Shown: positions 20,591-31,051, numbered from the stretch's first letter. The stretch is DNA of 31,705 bases from Bolinopsis microptera (GCF_026151205.1 NW_026971840.1:1-31705); one strand, 5' to 3'. The notes: generated by a model from the sequence alone, not told the origin. Translations and numbers: made by a program.

Positions 20591-21154
20591 TTGGCCGGCC
20601 TACCGAGTTCCTTTCAATTTAACCTTGCAGAAGGATGGTACAACGGTTTTTGGTGTCTCATGGGCTTCACTAATCAATGTCTTGAAGAAGTCCGTTAACT
20701 TTAAGTTCGACCTAATTAAACTTTATGTCCGTTGATTGTATTCCTTGTATTCCTTGTATTCCTTGATGTCCGTTGATTTTTTTCCACTGCGAGCTTAATT
20801 TTGTCCAGGCATATATATAGAACAACTTTTTAGTTTCAGCCAATTTCATATTCTATCAATATCATCGGACTAAAAGTAAAACTAAAAGTGAATTAAAATT
20901 AAAATTATATTATTGGATCAATGAAAAATAAGTTATATGAAATTTAAATATTCTAATGTCAATGATAACATTATGGCATAATCACTTACCTAGCTTGAGC
21001 TAGTCTATTGTCCTCTCCACTGTTCAGTGTTCAGAAAGCTTGAAATAAAAATATCACCGCGCATGATATAATAGTAATACAATATTGAAACAGGAAGACA
21101 TGGCATGAATCACCATAAACAGGGTATGCAAACACTGTTCTAGTTCTACAGAAA

Positions 21155-22250
21155 ATGAAGAGTCACTATAAGTATAATAGTCTAGGTCACCTTCATCACT
21201 TCTGGAGCTTCCATTCCTGGATTCTATCATCGGAGATGAGCTTCATGTATTGCACACATTGTTTGTACATTTTCTGTACAACGTGTACGATGCCTCTTCC
21301 GCTACAGAATGAACATATGGATATATTAGATGATGATATGGTCGTGAATGACCAGTTTCTTACGGAATATGTGAATCAGATACACATGGCGACTGAAAGT
21401 ATTTTCAAGGAGATTAGAAGTAAAATCGGAGTTGAACACAACGATGATGTGGAGTTTGATAAACTGAACCAGAGAAGTGTACCTAGAGAAAGGTTATCAG
21501 AATGGTTAGAGACAGTTTGCTGTTTGCTGAACGATTATTGTGGTCCATTGTTACGATCCGCCACAGAAACAGCTAACGACAACAGAATGTTCAGGAAAGA
21601 AAAAATAGAAGATGCGACTAAAATCATAGAACTACAAGAGACGTTGTTCTCTAAGCAAGAAGCAGATATGGCTAAAATCAGTGATTTGCAGGAGAAGTTA
21701 GCTTTGAAGAAGGATGATGAGATTGGAACTGTGAAAAGTGCAGCTCAGAAAGAGATCAAAACCTTTTCGTCTCTTTTGAAAAACACATGCAAAAACGCCT
21801 TTGCACCAAAGAAGATCCAAGCTGCGGTGAAAAGAATTTCCCTAGAAGAAGATCGAAGTAAAAGTCTGATTATCTTTGGGCTTCCAGAGACTGAGGAGAG
21901 CCTGGATGCTAAGGTATCTGGTATTTTGTTGGACCATCTCAACGAAAAAACCGATAATTTTGAGATGTAAACGAGTTGGAAAGGACACAAGTGAACGAGT
22001 CAGGCCAGTGAAATTCATTTTGTCAAGCTCAGATCAAGCTCGTACCATCTTGAGCAAGACTAAGCTACTAAGACGTCATGTAGACGGGTTTAGTTCAGTT
22101 TACATTACTCCAGATAGATCAGCTGCAGACAGGATGGCCTACAAGAAAGTTGTCGACCAACTACTCAATAAAAGGACAGCAGAGCCTGACAAAGTTCATG
22201 TTATCAGGAACTTTAGAGTCATTAGCTCGGAGAAGGAGCCTTTAGAGTGA
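21155..22250 (+). pseudogene. LINE ORF1 protein gene, frameshifted
   Basis: The first frame (to 21970) has a helical, coiled-coil-like middle (KIIELQETLFSKQEADMAKI) and then SKSLIIFGLPETEESLDAKV. The second frame (to 22250) continues with CRVGKD-like text (CKRVGKDTSERVRPVKF), SSSDQARTILSKTKLLR and SVYITPDRSAADRMAYKKVV. Together this is the coiled coil plus RRM-like block (VVFGL .. RVGK .. RPVK .. SSS .. PDR) seen in ORF1 of several non-LTR families. The two frames meet at the A run 21945-21950, so a one-base slip probably broke it. The natural start may be the ATG at 21317. No reverse transcriptase follows in the next 4 kb. Confidence 0.62.
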
Positions 22251-23568
22251 TATATTTTCTATAAGTACAATATTATATGTTTTAATTCATTGATTAATTA
22301 ATTTTTTGCTAGGGCCCAATGTTATTGCGGGTGTGGTATTTCTTACTGCACACTACTGTGTTTTGGTCACCCCTCTTTCAATACATAATTTGGGTTTCAT
22401 ACTGGGATAGTGGATATTAGGGCTATATCGGTTTTCTCCTTTTATAACTGGGTTCATTTAGAAGCATTCAATTCTGTATAATTATGTATTGTTTGAAAAG
22501 ATTTAGATAAAAACTTGCCCTCTTTGTGAGATTGTTCTGAGTTGTGCAAGATTTTTTATAGTCTGCACTGTGTCCGTAGATCGATCGACAAATATGTTTT
22601 GCAACCGAAGCTTGCCTTGATGAGTTTGTAAAATTTAAATTTTCTGTTGAGTTCTCGCTTTTTGTTCATTGTTGAACAAAACGATTTTTCACTTTTAGCC
22701 TCGCTGATTTTTGAGGGAATTTAAAGTTTAATGTTACATGTGTAATTGTTACATGTGTAATACTGGTACATGTTACATTTGTTACATGTTAGCATTTATG
22801 GCCCACTTCATGAGTGATAGGTGGACTTTCTTAAGGGTTTTATATTGCTGTGTCTTGTGTTTCAGTACGTGTTATAGCCCGTTACCGTTTGAGAAAATTG
22901 TGCTCCAAACGGCAATTTCTTATCTCAAACAAATTGGTTTTTTTCCTCACTAATTTAATCTTCACACTTCAAGTTCAAATGCAATGACCTTTCTTATCAA
23001 TTTCCAGGTTATTAGGCGGCGCTCAGTTTTTCCTTCCACGGAATCTCTATTCGGCGGAAAATAATATGTTTATGAACATTATACCCTGGGGTTCCCAGGT
23101 AATTTCCACATACCGCGACCGTAACCAGATTAGATAACGGACTTTATTAAATCTTCACAACTTGAACTATTTAAACGTGCGTAACCAAAGTTAAATTCAG
23201 TTTAGTAGGACTCAACACAATATGCTGAACTTATTCATTATCCTACTTGTTCAACTTGATATTGCTATTTTCTGTATTTTTAAATCTTTATGTAAGATTA
23301 TTGCATTTAGATCTTTATCCAATCTTTGAACCTTCTCATTTCTTTTACATATATATTATATTTTAAACTTGACAAAATCCCCCCGGCAACGGGTACTATA
23401 TCATATATCCTTCTGATAACATCTGATAATAACATCTGATAATAATTTCGATTTTTAGTTCGAATTATAAGAATAAATGCTAATGCTCTTGCTTGTTACT
23501 AGTCACTGGTGGCTAAAAGTATGTACATTTGACATTGCATTTAAAGTTTGCCCTCTTAAATCTTAATA
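22251..23568. other. Gene-poor interval
   Basis: No gene recognised. It includes a short run of tgttacatgtgtaat-like repeats (22730-22790) and, at 23060-23099, the inverted partner of the double-hairpin repeat. Confidence 0.55.
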
Positions 23569-23600
23569 CAGGGTGGTCCATAAGTTAGTGTCCGATCCTC
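23569..23600. repeat. Solo mariner-type end
   Basis: TA followed by cagggtggtccataagttag matches the general form of Tc1/mariner terminal repeats. No inverted partner is seen in the window. Confidence 0.4.
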
Positions 23601-24188
23601 TATAATATATGCCTTATAGTTATCGGACCTTATTTGGACGGACATTATATGAACGGACCTAATTATGAACGGACATTAATATGAACGCTAGAAGGCATTC
23701 AATAAATCAAAACCATCACCGAATTTTTTCATTTTTTTTTACGTTAAAAAAAATTAAGCAAATGACTATTAAATCCATTTTTCATACAGTAAGCAAGAAA
23801 ATCAGTCGTTAAATATAAAAATGTTAAACTATGTGTAAATGATCGGTGTCTAATATCTCATATCATTTTCATCAAATGGGTTTTCGTGCATTAAATATTC
23901 CATGCTTAAAGCATCAGTAATACCCGCTTTTGGAGTGGTTTTATCTTAGAGTTAGACAACTTTAGGTTTACCTTAACATCACGTGGAACTTTCCCAGCAT
24001 TTATTTGTTTTATTACCTCCCCTGGGTAATATGAACTATAGCAACGTCGGAAAATCAAAATGTCCTTGGCAGTTGGCAACACGATTTACCGTAATATCTA
24101 GAGGCTAAAACAAGTTTGTTGTTGGATTAGCTCATAAACTAGCTGTCAAAATGTATAATAACTTTGTTTTCATTGATTCAACGATATA

Positions 24189-24951
24189 CAGGGTGTTTCA
24201 AAAATAATGTCCTGATTTTAAAAAACAATACAATTTTTTATAAAGGAGCAAAATGCCTATTATCGGTTGCCATTAGTTCATAAAGCTTTCAAATTTAATT
24301 TGTTAAGCTCATTTGTTCCAGCGATTCAACTTTGTTAATTTTTTTTGGCTCTGTTCCAAAAAGTCGAATTTTGAGAATAATGGGGTTCACAAAAGAAACA
24401 AAACTCGATATTGTGAAGACTTATTGGATTTGTGGAGGCAATGTGACAAGTGCTTGGTAGGGAGCTTAAGTTATCGACAACTTCAGTTTGGAGAATTTTG
24501 AGGAAAGAGCTGAAGAAGTTTGCCTTAAAAATTCAAATCAAACAGACACAAACTCCAAAAAATAAAGAACAAAGGACCGAATTTGGCAGCATGATGGCTG
24601 ATCGCTCGAATCTGACTCAGAATTCTTGAAACAGATATTTTTTTCAGATCAGGCTCATTTTCATCTGAGCGGTCATGTCAATGAGAACCCCCATGCAACA
24701 GTTGAGTCGCCTATCACTAGAGAGAAAGTCACAGCTTGGATGGGGATCGGGTATCATGGTATTTTTTCAAAATCCGACTTTTTGGAACAGAGCCAAAAAA
24801 ATTAACAAAGTTGAATCGCTGGAACAAATGAGCTTAACAAATTAAATTTGGAAGCTTTATGAACTAATGGCAACCGATAATGGGCACTTTGCTCCTGTAT
24901 AAAAAAATTTATTGTTTTTTGAAATCAGGACATTATTTTTGAAACACCCTG
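24189..24951 (+). mobile_element. Mariner-like element, internally deleted
   Basis: Terminal inverted repeats of about 188 bp (24189-24376 and 24764-24951) begin cagggtgtttcaaaaataat, and a TA lies on both sides (24187-24188 and 24952-24953), the mariner target duplication. It lies inside the fold-back element. Confidence 0.9.
24380..24760 (+). pseudogene. Mariner-like transposase remnant
   Basis: It starts MGFTKETKLDIVKTYW at the inner edge of the left repeat, with a stop after about 22 codons. Shifted frames continue VWRILRKELKKFALKIQ, TPKNKEQRTEF and then SDQAHFHLSGHVN, ENPHATVE and KVTAWMGI. That order (N-terminal helix-turn-helix, linker, first catalytic Asp in a SD-x-AHF context) fits Tc1/mariner-type transposases. 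The part with the other two catalytic acidic residues is deleted. Confidence 0.75.
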
Positions 24952-25156
24952 TAGTTTAGTTTAATGATAGCTATTGAAATCGACTGAAATTAAAACGTTG
25001 TCATATTCTGGACAAATGGACAAATTTTTGAAAAAAAATTCAACGGACTTTAACTTGGACGGATCTTAAATGAACGAACTTTTTTTGGACGGACATTAAA
25101 ATGAACGCTAGGGCCTCCAGCGTTCAATTAATGTCCGTCCAAATAAGGTCCGATAA

Positions 25157-25980
25157 GGTAATCTGTATAAATAGGTAAAAATAGGTACAATACCGATCAG
25201 CTGTTAGAGGGCTCTTGGACGGCTGTTACGGTAACACTAACAGCCCCCTAACAGCCAGCGCTTACTTGTGTTTTGTTATGGCTATTAGTATTTATTTAAT
25301 TAATAATTAATTAAATCATTAATTAAAATCAACATTTAATTTTATCAGGACTGCCGCGGTCCGTTTCACTTCTACCCCACTAGGAGAAGCTTTATCTAAA
25401 GTATTTATTGATTGTGAAATAAATTAGGTTATCAGTCTGCTAGTACATGTTTCCTATCTGACAACTCAGAAAGTACATTGTATTACTATTAGAAGATGAT
25501 TACAAGTTAGCAGATCCTCAAGGCCGCTTTAAGTTTAACTGCATGTTCAATTCTGCTTGTACTATAAAACAATAATACCTTGGCTGTTGAGTGCTACGGC
25601 ACGATACTAAGCCAAGGTGTTATTTGTTATGATTAACTTCCCGCACTGCTCATCACCTCATCAAGGCGACTGGCAGTTTGTGTTGATTATTAAAAGTATC
25701 TTAACTATATTATAAGTTCTATTTTGAATATTTTTCTACAATATTTTAATTTTGTGTGAGTTTTGACTTTTGATAGATAGTAATTATGTCATATATTTTC
25801 AGTAAATATTGGCTGGCACTACAGGCTAGTCCCCTAAAACCTTAAGTTGTTTTATATCATATCTACTCCAAACTGGTTTGTTATACTTTTAGTTAGGGCA
25901 ATATTAGAGTTTTTACCTGCAGGGAGTTTAAGAAAGGTGAATTTAATTTTTTAAATGATTTTTAAAATTTTCTTGACGCA
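25157..25980. other. Interval with two hairpins, no gene
   Basis: It contains gctgttagagggct paired with agccccctaacagc (about 25200-25256) and aataccttggct paired with agccaaggtgtt (about 25575-25621). Nothing coding is recognised. Confidence 0.55.
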
Positions 25981-26055
25981 AGAAGGTCAGCTTAGTCTTC
26001 CACTTCGAATTTCGTTTAATATACTTTTTATAATATTACACTTGCACTTTTCAGA

Positions 26056-26128
26056 ATGAACATGTCTCTGAATATCGTTGCGATAACTGCTTTGGCGCTT
26101 TTGGCAGTCAGTGCAGTTTCTGGACAAG
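26056..26128 (+). pseudogene. Signal-peptide exon C, of a collapsed paralogue
   Basis: The same 73-nt exon as A and B, with two replacements (Met for Thr at residue 3, Ala for Val at residue 9), the same ttttcag acceptor immediately before aATG and the same gtagga donor. The flank upstream (cttgacgcaagaaggtcagc) is also shared. Only about 90 bp of unrelated intron follow before aatgaatgtctag (26219-26231), the last codons of a type-a TSP1 exon, with its gttaaag donor and downstream intron. Everything between has been deleted, so although the exon itself is intact the gene is not. Confidence 0.75.
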
Positions 26129-26218
26129 GTAGGAAAACACCCAAGTAATCCTTAGTGCACTTCAAGTACTCAGAAGTCTATAAATATCAACTACATACTC
26201 ATAACTAAAAGTCTATTA

Positions 26219-26304
26219 AATGAATGTCTAGGTTAAAGTGCCTCTCACAAATAAGTTTCATTTTCTGCCTCCAAGGAGTTCTTTTAGTTTCAGCTATTTA
26301 TTTT
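26219..26304 (+). pseudogene. TSP1 type-a exon tail and intron, truncated
   Basis: aatgaatgtctag plus gttaaagt and the intron through tttcagctatttatttt match the 3' end of TSP1 copy 1 and its intron (4434-4521). The match stops at about 26304, where the LINE begins. Confidence 0.8.
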
Positions 26305-26431
26305 GCATTTGTTGCGTTTTTGTTACTCCCTTATCAGCAAATTCCATTTGAGATAAGACGTACAACTCATCACAGTGTGTGTAGTGTATACTGGGCAACT
26401 TTCGGATACTATACATTGTACATGCACAATT

Positions 26432-27544
26432 ATGATTGAAAACTTTGATGAAAAGGTTCGGTTGGTCATTGGTGGTCTCATGGCGAATCCAAAAGCAGAT
26501 GCACTTATGAAGTCTGTTCTCACGGCCTATGATCCATCTAAGGACCGATCCAATAACAGAACTGTTCTCGGTGGTTCCAGATTTCAAGTACCAACACTTG
26601 ACGCCTGTGCAAGCTTCTTTAAGATTGCGACAATTGATGATAATAGTCGAATCTACAGTAATAAGCCAGCTCTTGCTATGCGCATTATTCTTGAAATTGA
26701 AACCCTTTTTCCTACCATCTGTGGGCAGTGTGATGAAGAATATTGCAATAAGTTTGAGTCTCCAACTTCTCCTGTATTGCGTTGTTTCTTGTGCTTTCAA
26801 GGCTCTCACAGTTGCGAACAAACCACTCAAGCTGCAGCTAATCTCCACAAGTCACCAACAGCGCTACCTCATGGTACTGTGTGGCTCTGCAAACTGTGCT
26901 TAACGCAAAATAATCCTGTGCCCAGCAAGCGTTCCAAATCAAATCGCCACCGCTATCCTTCAACTGTTAGTGTAGCGGTTTCAACCCATCCTTCACAGAC
27001 GGCAACTCCTTATGAAAATAAACATCCGGATATCGACGCAGATGAACTATCTAAGAAACTGGATGCAGTTCACCAGCAGCAGCAACAACCAACGGCTATC
27101 AAACCGAGTGAGGATGATACAATCTGTGTTGACTACACAATGGGGAAATGCCCTCACGGAATAAGTGGACGGACTCTCCACCAGGGTAAAACTACATGCA
27201 GCAAGCTTCATCCTAAGCGCTGTAAAAAGTTTACACGTTTCGGCACTGATTCTAATGGGGGATGTAGTTTAGGTTCAGAGTGTCAGCTCTACCACCCAAA
27301 GCACTGCAAAAACTCGGTTCAACACAAGCAGTGTTTTAAAGAGCAATGCACTCTAGTTCATCTGGTGGGAACTAAGCGTGTGAAACCCTCCAAAGATAAA
27401 GATACTCGGAAGAAGGAGGCAAACATCCAGGTGGTGAGAGCCGTCCAGATCGGGGATCTTACAGGCGCACTGAGAGTACTTCTGCTGCCAACGAGCCTTC
27501 GGAAAAAACGACCGGCAACTCTCAACATTCAACCTCTTTTTTAG
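26432..27544 (+). CDS. LINE ORF1: zinc-finger nucleic-acid-binding protein (frameshifted tail)
   Basis: The likely start is the Met of MIENFDEK (26432); a longer in-frame start at 26375 is possible. At about residue 115 of the longer form comes a PHD-like cluster (C-x2-C .. C .. C-x2-C .. H .. C .. C-x2-C), and at 250-335 a block of Cys-His fingers (GKCPHG, CSKLHPKRC, GSECQLYHPKHC, CTLVHLVGTKR). This block is a known hallmark of ORF1 in CR1-like LINEs of many invertebrates and should bind the element RNA. The natural tail (Ser/Arg-rich, then a helical SFLEIQNLLKVMQ segment) is in another frame, open from 27400, so the final 35 or so codons here are out of frame, by mutation or by a programmed -1 shift. 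Confidence 0.78.
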   Translation: MIENFDEKVRLVIGGLMANPKADALMKSVLTAYDPSKDRSNNRTVLGGSRFQVPTLDACASFFKIATIDDNSRIYSNKPALAMRIILEIETLFPTICGQCDEEYCNKFESPTSPVLRCFLCFQGSHSCEQTTQAAANLHKSPTALPHGTVWLCKLCLTQNNPVPSKRSKSNRHRYPSTVSVAVSTHPSQTATPYENKHPDIDADELSKKLDAVHQQQQQPTAIKPSEDDTICVDYTMGKCPHGISGRTLHQGKTTCSKLHPKRCKKFTRFGTDSNGGCSLGSECQLYHPKHCKNSVQHKQCFKEQCTLVHLVGTKRVKPSKDKDTRKKEANIQVVRAVQIGDLTGALRVLLLPTSLRKKRPATLNIQPLF

Positions 27545-27564
27545 AGATACAGAACCTACTCAAA

Positions 27565-30357
27565 GTGATGCAGGCAAACTTTCAGTCGGAAATAATTTCC
27601 CTGAAGAATCAAATAGCAGGTCAAGAGTCGAAATTCAGCAGCTTCTTCCCAACTGCGAACCAGACGCCTCATGCTCAAATGTTCCCGCATCCGGAGTTAA
27701 TTGCAAGACAGCTAAATGGAAAAACTGTCAATTTGTTGGGCGACTTTAACTCAAACATACTTAATATTTCTACCAGTTCCCAGCTCTTTGAGGATACATT
27801 GTACAGAAATGGCTTCTATCCGACTATATCCATTGCAACACATTTTCGTCAAAACTGTAAAAGTTCATGTATTGATAACATTTTAACAAATAAAATAGAG
27901 AATGTAGTCTTATCAGGTGTTATCGAGGAGCGGCTTGGTGAGCATGCCCCTATATTTACCTTTACCTCAGCAGAGACCCCTCGCAATACAGAGCCCCAGA
28001 AACATGTCCGATATTATGATTACTCAAGCTCCAAATTAAAAAGTTTTGTAACTGAACTTGAGGTGAAGGTAAACCAGCTGACTCCTTCGACACAATTTGA
28101 TGAGTTTACGGCATGTTTTGACCAGACACTTGATAAACACTGTAAACTGGAAGTACCAAAAGTGACAAAAAGAACTCCGAAACTCAACCCATGGATTACA
28201 GACGGTATCATCCAGTCGGTAGAAAGAAAACATGAACTACGTAAGGAGTGGTCTGACACTGTTACCAATAAGAACCCTGGTGGTAATCTCTTGTTCTACC
28301 AAGTATTTAGCAATTATCGTAGGATGCTTAAAGCCATCATTAAAGCTGCCAAACGTTCGCATTACTGCAACGAAATCCTCAACAACTGTGAAAACAGCAA
28401 GAAAACTTGGCAAATTATCAATGAACTTAGAGGCAAGAAGAAGAGACAAACCAAACCCCCGTTTATCATTGATAATCAAAGAATAGTTGTTAGAAGGACA
28501 ATCGCTAATGGATTCAATGCTTGGTTTGTCTCTATTGCACCCAAGCTGAATGAGACGCTTAATGACCTATCTCATGGCATGCCTATATTACCCATGAAAA
28601 CTTTTTATGACTTCCTGAATAAAAGAAATGAAAAAACTATTATGCTAGAAGATTGCTCCCCGACCGAAATATTGAAAATTATAAATCAGTTTGAAAACGG
28701 CAAAGCTAGTGACATTCCAATAAGTGTAATAAAAAAGTCATCTCATATAATTGCACCTGTCTTATCAAATTACTTCAATATCCTTATGGCCGAAGGTATA
28801 TTTCCAGATGTCCTGAAAACTGGTAAGATAACACCTGTATATAAGAAAGGTAACCCTGAAGAAATTGAGAACTACCGTCCTATATCCACACTGTCTGTCT
28901 TCGGTAAAATCTTCGAAAAGCTCATTTACTCAAGAATATACGGATTTGTTAGCTCTCAAGGAGCCATATCGGAGACACAGTTTGGATTTAGGCAATCCCA
29001 TTCTACATCTCATGCAGTCAATTACTCTGTAGATTTAATTACAAAATCTCTTAAACTCAAGAATCATGTTCTAGGAATATTCATTGACTTAAGCAAAGCC
29101 TTTGACACTATCGACCATTCAACACTACTTATAAAATTAGAGGGCTGTGGAATTAGAGGAGTAGCAAATAACCTTATAAAAAGCTACTTAACAAATAGAC
29201 TACAATACACCGAAGTTGTGGGAGAAAAATCAGACACCCTATCTATTCAATTTGGTGTCCCGCAGGGTTCAATACTTGGACCTCTCCTATTTCTCCTCTA
29301 CATGAACGACATCTCAAACAGTTCTAAACTAGGATCATTTGTTACATTTGCTGATGATACCAATATATTTGTTGTAGGAAAAACAAAACGTGAGGCCTAT
29401 GAACGTGGAAATAAGCTTCTTTCATCATTGCAGTCTTACATGCGAGCAAATAAGTTACATATAAATATGTCCAAGTGCTGCTACATACACTTCAAGCCTC
29501 CCATGAAAGGTTCTAAGTCAGAGACTCTATCAGATGATGAAGTAGGACTTACTATAGACAACTTTCCGATAAAAAAAGTTTCATCCACTAAATTCCTTGG
29601 AGTTATAATTGATGAAAACCTTTCATGGGAAGAACACATTAAAGCCCTTAAGCGAAATCTAAATCATTCCACTTCCACCTTATGTCGACTTCGCTGCTCC
29701 CTTCCAGAATTTCTACATCAACAACTATACTATACTTTGTTTGAATCCCATCTCTCTTACTGTATATCTGTCTGGGGTGGGGCAGCGAAGCATCGTATAA
29801 GCTCTCTGTTTACCGCCCAGAAGTACTGTCTTAGGGTTATGTTCGGTGATAGGGAGGCTTACCTTGATAAGTTTAAGACCTGTGCACGTACCAGACCAAT
29901 AGGGCACCAAAGACTTAACAACAAGTTTTTCATAAAAGAACATACTAAACCGCTATTCAAACATAATAATATCCTAGCTATCCAAAATCTCTATACATAC
30001 CACTGTTACCTCGAGCTCTACAAGATAATGAAATTTCGTGCTCCAATATCCTTACATGAAGGCTACACATGCTCGACAAGGAAGCCGACCCTACTTATTT
30101 GTCAGGCTGACCCACCTGATAACCATAATACAAGATCAACCAAAATTTTTAACATGATTACTCCAAAAATTAGAATGGATGACTTTACCATGAGTGTGAT
30201 GTGTTTGCGGGGAAAGCTTAAACGTGCACTATTAAATAATCAACACAGCCACGCCCCGCTTGATTGGACAATCAAAGATTTTGACTGCAACAATATTGTC
30301 TTCGAAAGATCACTACTTGCTGGTCACACACATGTCAGCGAAATTCCCCTAGTCTAG
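27565..30357 (+). CDS. LINE ORF2: partial endonuclease plus reverse transcriptase
   Basis: 930 codons. Residues 1-50 are the tail of ORF1. Residues 59-62 are GDFN, the middle of the APE endonuclease, followed by SCIDNIL and GEHAPIF (normally SDHxP). The first half of the endonuclease with its catalytic Glu is absent. The polymerase has all expected motifs: NYRPIS (about 433), GFRQSHS, IDLSKAFDTID (Asp508), VPQGSILGPL (565-574), FADD (595-598, catalytic Asp pair) and KFLGVIIDE. A long C-terminal region follows to the TAG at 30355-30357. The frame is open upstream to 27400. The polymerase could be active; the endonuclease cannot. Confidence 0.88.
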   Translation: MMQANFQSEIISLKNQIAGQESKFSSFFPTANQTPHAQMFPHPELIARQLNGKTVNLLGDFNSNILNISTSSQLFEDTLYRNGFYPTISIATHFRQNCKSSCIDNILTNKIENVVLSGVIEERLGEHAPIFTFTSAETPRNTEPQKHVRYYDYSSSKLKSFVTELEVKVNQLTPSTQFDEFTACFDQTLDKHCKLEVPKVTKRTPKLNPWITDGIIQSVERKHELRKEWSDTVTNKNPGGNLLFYQVFSNYRRMLKAIIKAAKRSHYCNEILNNCENSKKTWQIINELRGKKKRQTKPPFIIDNQRIVVRRTIANGFNAWFVSIAPKLNETLNDLSHGMPILPMKTFYDFLNKRNEKTIMLEDCSPTEILKIINQFENGKASDIPISVIKKSSHIIAPVLSNYFNILMAEGIFPDVLKTGKITPVYKKGNPEEIENYRPISTLSVFGKIFEKLIYSRIYGFVSSQGAISETQFGFRQSHSTSHAVNYSVDLITKSLKLKNHVLGIFIDLSKAFDTIDHSTLLIKLEGCGIRGVANNLIKSYLTNRLQYTEVVGEKSDTLSIQFGVPQGSILGPLLFLLYMNDISNSSKLGSFVTFADDTNIFVVGKTKREAYERGNKLLSSLQSYMRANKLHINMSKCCYIHFKPPMKGSKSETLSDDEVGLTIDNFPIKKVSSTKFLGVIIDENLSWEEHIKALKRNLNHSTSTLCRLRCSLPEFLHQQLYYTLFESHLSYCISVWGGAAKHRISSLFTAQKYCLRVMFGDREAYLDKFKTCARTRPIGHQRLNNKFFIKEHTKPLFKHNNILAIQNLYTYHCYLELYKIMKFRAPISLHEGYTCSTRKPTLLICQADPPDNHNTRSTKIFNMITPKIRMDDFTMSVMCLRGKLKRALLNNQHSHAPLDWTIKDFDCNNIVFERSLLAGHTHVSEIPLV

Positions 30358-30406
30358 TGTTTTCCAAGTCTTGTTCTGTGAGAAAAGTATGTGTGAGATA
30401 GTCTTT

Positions 30407-30417
30407 AATAAAATAAA
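30407..30417 (+). terminator. Polyadenylation signal of the LINE
   Basis: Two overlapping AATAAA hexamers 50 bp after the ORF2 stop. Confidence 0.55.
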
Positions 30418-30420
30418 ATG

Positions 30421-31051
30421 AATGTATATTTTTGAATTTTTAACATTTAATTTGATAATGCAGTATAAAGAAATTTTTAATTAGCACTGTATAGTTTAAG
30501 ATATTTATATTAGCTTATTATAACCATTGTTACAACGAACATAATTTTTCAACAGCTCTCCAATATCCATCTTAAAGTTGCATCTTATATCCTCAAACTA
30601 CACAATTTAAACTTAGGCATATATTATAGTGTAGACTTTCTGTCACAACAAGACTGTAACCCATAGTAACAAACACAAACAGAACCCCTAACGTCTGCTA
30701 ACAATTTTCTTCTGATCCTCATATGAGCCCTGTCTCTAAAAACTCAACTGAACTAGCGTTTTGGTGTGTGCAAAAGCTTTCAGGCACGCACATTCCCTGC
30801 CCCGTTAGTTGCCTGTTCCTTCAAAATCAAACTAACAGTCAAGGACAAAAAGTCATACACCAAATGAGCATTATATTTTTATAAATTGTTTTACATCTCT
30901 TTACTCTGTAAAATGTGCTAAAAATTAAATTTCTTGTTTCATTGAAATTTCTTGTTTCATTGTTTCCAACTGTAAGCCAGATGACTCACACTCCAACTTT
31001 TCCACATCTGCCTCCAGCCCTGCAGCATCTGAATCCAACACCAGTTCCTCA
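30421..31051. other. Interval between the two LINEs
   Basis: AT-rich; includes an 18-bp direct repeat, aaatttcttgtttcattg x 2 (30927-30962). From 30930 the plus-strand frame of the next LINE is already open and Ser-rich, perhaps its 5' leader or ORF1 end. Confidence 0.5.

Larger units (their letters stand above)
23620..25156. mobile_element. Fold-back/TIR element hosting a nested mariner
   Basis: The left end ttatcggaccttatttggac followed by ggacatta-tgaacg repeats is matched in reverse complement by the right end (to 25156, ggtccgataa). Both ends contain several ggacggacatta and tgaacgct motifs. The right end is also a hairpin by itself (25084-25109 against 25119-25143, 9-nt loop). No transposase of its own. 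Confidence 0.75.
26305..30420 (+). mobile_element. CR1-like non-LTR retrotransposon, endonuclease-deleted
   Basis: The left limit is set where the host intron text breaks off. The right limit is the tandem aataaaataaaatgaatg after the ORF2 stop. It contains ORF1 (zinc fingers), then a frame that joins the ORF1 tail to the second half of the endonuclease and the reverse transcriptase. No target duplication could be identified, and the host intron does not obviously resume after 30420. Confidence 0.75.

Noticed and set aside
21155-22250. Host coiled-coil gene
   Set aside because: The VVFGL / RVGK / RPVK / PDR order matches LINE ORF1 and the frame is broken, so a host gene is less likely.
26294-26848. 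184-codon minus-strand frame
   Set aside because: Antisense shadow of LINE ORF1; no domain.
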